In this document: piece after piece, positions 61,804 through 64,000 of the stretch
Layout of the letters: each line of letters starts with the position of its first letter
How positions within the stretch are numbered: position 1 is the stretch's first letter
Position numbers and translations under genes: made by a program
Notes under the pieces: generated by a model
The model's database searches: none
What the model saw: only the letters and a program-made list of their open reading frames with translations
What the model was told of the DNA's origin: nothing
Assembly (NCBI GenBank): GCA_963663005.2
Contig: CAXXHH010000018.1
Location: 1 to 64,000 of the forward strand
Source: CAINVV01 sp963663005
GTDB taxonomy: Bacteria; Bacteroidota; Bacteroidia; Bacteroidales; Prolixibacteraceae
DNA: 64,000 nt
Direction: 5' to 3'

Positions 61804-64000
61804 ATGAAAAGAGTTGCCGCCATTTTTGTTTCCTGCGTTGCGCTATGGTTCAGTGGCTATTCCCAGCAGTACGAATTTACCAATTATTCCATTAACAACG
61901 GACTTTCACAGAGTGTTGTCAACTGCATTTTTCAGGATTCGCGTGATTATATCTGGATTGGCACCCAAAATGGACTCTGCCGTTTCAATGGTGAGAGCTT
62001 TGAGGTCTTTAGCTACAATCCGGCTGACTCCAAGTCAATTTCAAACAACTGGATTTATTCCATCACAGAAGATCGCGATAGTAATTTGTGGATCGGAACC
62101 AAGGGGGGATTAAACCGATACCTGACTATCCAGAACAAATTCGAAAGAATCGGTTATCAGACCGGTTTTCCCATCGATTTGACTCACTATTGCTACGACT
62201 TGCTTTGCCTTGGCAACGGATCGATTCTCATTAATACGCCGCCACTCATTTCGATGTACGATCCCCAGAAGGGTAGTTTTGCCCATTATCAAAGTAATCT
62301 GGAATATGACGGAGCGGTCAAAGATGTCAGGATGCCTGTCCTTGAGACGAAAGACAACAACCTTTGGATTGGTTCATCGAAGGGGCTGTCCTGTTTTTTG
62401 CCTCAGACCAAGGAGTTCATCTACTATCCGTTTATTAACAAAAGGGGGACTACCGTCCGGGATGTTCAGGTTTCGGCACTCTACCAGGATAAGCAGGGAG
62501 TACTTTGGGTGGGAACGACCGCCGGACTGTATCGTTTTAATGCTATTTCCTATCGTTTTGAAGAGGCTCATTTTGAGGTTGGGACGACTGGAAAATTTTC
62601 TTTGGAAAACACCTGCATCCGGGCGATTCTGGAAGATAAAAACGGAAACCTGATCGTCGGCACCGAGGGCAGAGGGCTATTTGTTCTGTCAAACAATGGG
62701 CAAATCCCGGTTACAGTTCAAAACTACACCTCCGAAAACAGCGAAATAGGTCACAACATCGTGCAATCTCTTTGGATCGACCGGTCGGAGAATCTTTGGA
62801 TTGGTACCTTGCAGGGAATCAGCAAAACCGATCTGAAGAAAAAGAAGTTTAGGATTTACAGGAGAAGCAATTCACCAAATTCCCTTGATCTCCAGGGAAA
62901 TGTCATTGCTTCTCTTTACAAGGACGATGATGGTATTTTGTGGGTTGGAAACTGGGGTCAGGGGCTGAACCTGGTTAACCGGATTACCGGTAAAGTCGAA
63001 CATTTTTCGACCCAATTGAAGGGTAACCATAAGATCCCGAATGATTTTATCCATGTGATCTTTCCTGATACCGATCATCGTATCTGGCTGGGAACCCGCG
63101 ATGGAATACTCATTTTCGATAAGGCACGGAATCAGTTTATCCCCTGGTATGCGTATTTCAAAAATCCTGAATTGCCATCTTTTGATCATGTGAGGATATA
63201 CACGATCGTTAAGGACAGGGACTACAATTATTGGATCGGAACACAGAACGGACTTTATAAAATCAACCTAAAAAAGCCCGGTGTCGAGATTTTTCAGAAA
63301 GAGCTTGATGACAGTCATCAATTGAGTTCGAACCTGGTGTACAATGTACTGGAAGATTCAGATGGACTGATCTGGATCGGGACGGTTGGAGGTCTGGATA
63401 TGTACAATCCCGTGACAAGAAAAATCACACATTTCAGGAAGACAGAAAAGGGTTTGAGCGATGATTTTATCATCACCCTGTGTGAGGATCGCCACGGCAG
63501 GATTTGGATTGGGACCGATACTTACATAAATGTGTTTGACAAAAAGGATTCCACCTATACCTATTATTCGCAGGATGATGGTCTGCCCAACAACAGAATA
63601 TTTGAAATAATCAAGGATATTAACAACGACCTGTGGATTGCCACAGGGAAGGGACTCTGCAAATTCAACGAAAAGCTCAACATCTTTCAGACCTTTACGC
63701 TTGAAGATGGCTTGCAGAGCCTGGAATTCAATCTTAGGGCATCATATTTATGCAGGGATGGTGAAATGCTGATGGGCGGCATGAATGGCTTCAACTCTTT
63801 CTACCCTGACTCTATCCCCAGAAATCCCTACGTTCCCAATCTGGTCTTTACAGCATTTTACAAAACAAAAGGTAAAGCCAAAGAGTATGTCAACCTGGAA
63901 GAATCACACGAAATCACGCTAAAACACGATGTAAATTCCTTTACTGTTGAATTCGCGGCCCTCGAATACACCAATCCATTACGCAACAGTTATGCCTGGC
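61804..64000 (+). CDS. Hybrid two-component sensor, propeller part (C-terminus beyond window)
   Basis: Starts at ATG 61804 with a signal peptide (MKRVAAIFVSCVALWFSGYSQ). The visible 732 codons consist of about a dozen two-component-regulator propeller blades, each with a 'DxxxxlWIGTxxGLxxF' repeat (for example DYIWIGTQNGLCRF, SNLWIGTKGGLNRY, GLIWIGTVGGLDMY), and the beginning of a Y_Y_Y domain near the edge. Proteins of this class continue with a histidine kinase, receiver and AraC-type domain, sense oligosaccharides in the periplasm, and activate nearby susCD and glycosidase genes. It is the likely regulator of the locus from 36 kb onward. Confidence 0.92.
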   Translation, partial: MKRVAAIFVSCVALWFSGYSQQYEFTNYSINNGLSQSVVNCIFQDSRDYIWIGTQNGLCRFNGESFEVFSYNPADSKSISNNWIYSITEDRDSNLWIGTKGGLNRYLTIQNKFERIGYQTGFPIDLTHYCYDLLCLGNGSILINTPPLISMYDPQKGSFAHYQSNLEYDGAVKDVRMPVLETKDNNLWIGSSKGLSCFLPQTKEFIYYPFINKRGTTVRDVQVSALYQDKQGVLWVGTTAGLYRFNAISYRFEEAHFEVGTTGKFSLENTCIRAILEDKNGNLIVGTEGRGLFVLSNNGQIPVTVQNYTSENSEIGHNIVQSLWIDRSENLWIGTLQGISKTDLKKKKFRIYRRSNSPNSLDLQGNVIASLYKDDDGILWVGNWGQGLNLVNRITGKVEHFSTQLKGNHKIPNDFIHVIFPDTDHRIWLGTRDGILIFDKARNQFIPWYAYFKNPELPSFDHVRIYTIVKDRDYNYWIGTQNGLYKINLKKPGVEIFQKELDDSHQLSSNLVYNVLEDSDGLIWIGTVGGLDMYNPVTRKITHFRKTEKGLSDDFIITLCEDRHGRIWIGTDTYINVFDKKDSTYTYYSQDDGLPNNRIFEIIKDINNDLWIATGKGLCKFNEKLNIFQTFTLEDGLQSLEFNLRASYLCRDGEMLMGGMNGFNSFYPDSIPRNPYVPNLVFTAFYKTKGKAKEYVNLEESHEITLKHDVNSFTVEFAALEYTNPLRNSYAW

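Overview
The window looks like a Bacteroidota chromosome. It has a SusC/SusD pair, a hybrid two-component propeller regulator, LytTR signalling, many secreted glycosidases, promoter boxes of the TAnnTTTG type, and low G+C that is lower still in the accessory half. The second half resembles polysaccharide-degrading Bacteroidales or Marinilabiliales, but the rank is inference.

Layout. (1) 1-5.2 kb is a minus-strand DNA-modification/defence operon: C5-cytosine methyltransferase, a DrmE-like protein and a truncated NERD nuclease, with a Vsr endonuclease just upstream. (2) 5.4-17.7 kb is a mobile-element-like stretch. It carries small element genes, a NADAR-domain protein, a catalytic-core-only tyrosine recombinase, a ParB-methyltransferase fusion, four small genes each headed by the same 22-23 bp element exactly 10 nt before the start codon (three encode acidic paralogues), an excisionase-like protein and a full-length integrase. 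(3) 17.7-29.3 kb is a strongly AT-rich set of about nine biosynthetic-type genes: APS kinase, sulfotransferase, two B12-type radical SAM proteins, a TylF-like methyltransferase, an amidinotransferase-like enzyme, a HAD phosphatase, a nucleotidyltransferase and a PEP-synthase-like protein with unusual domain order. I do not recognise the product. (4) 29.7-35.8 kb holds three copies of an attachment-site-like module (iterons, decayed tRNA 3' half, terminator, CGCCAGG repeats, 20-bp palindrome). They bound two cargo cassettes: a GHKL/STAS/membrane-protein operon with an MNT-HEPN toxin-antitoxin pair, and an M81-type metallopeptidase. (5) 35.8-64 kb is a glycan-utilisation region: sulfatase relic, GH29, GH51, aldose epimerase, two GH92, an M28 peptidase, a stand-alone receptor plug, an oxidoreductase, SusC/SusD, and two signalling loci.

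How parts may work together. The GH enzymes, SusC/D and the propeller regulator at the right edge form a polysaccharide/glycan-utilisation system for fucose-, arabinose- and mannose-containing glycans. The histidine kinase and LytTR regulator bracket a lipoprotein that resembles a zinc peptidase but has lost its catalytic glutamate. The left half looks like layers of integrated elements carrying defence and specialised-metabolism cargo.

Most novel signals: the tRNA-derived cassette boundaries, a 20-bp palindrome (TTCGTTTANNNNTAAACGAA) found six times between 9.9 and 35.8 kb and not seen in the rest, the four-gene leader element, the GHKL/STAS/membrane operon, the unassigned biosynthetic cluster, and the pseudopeptidase in a two-component operon. 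All family calls come from reading motifs; no database search was run.
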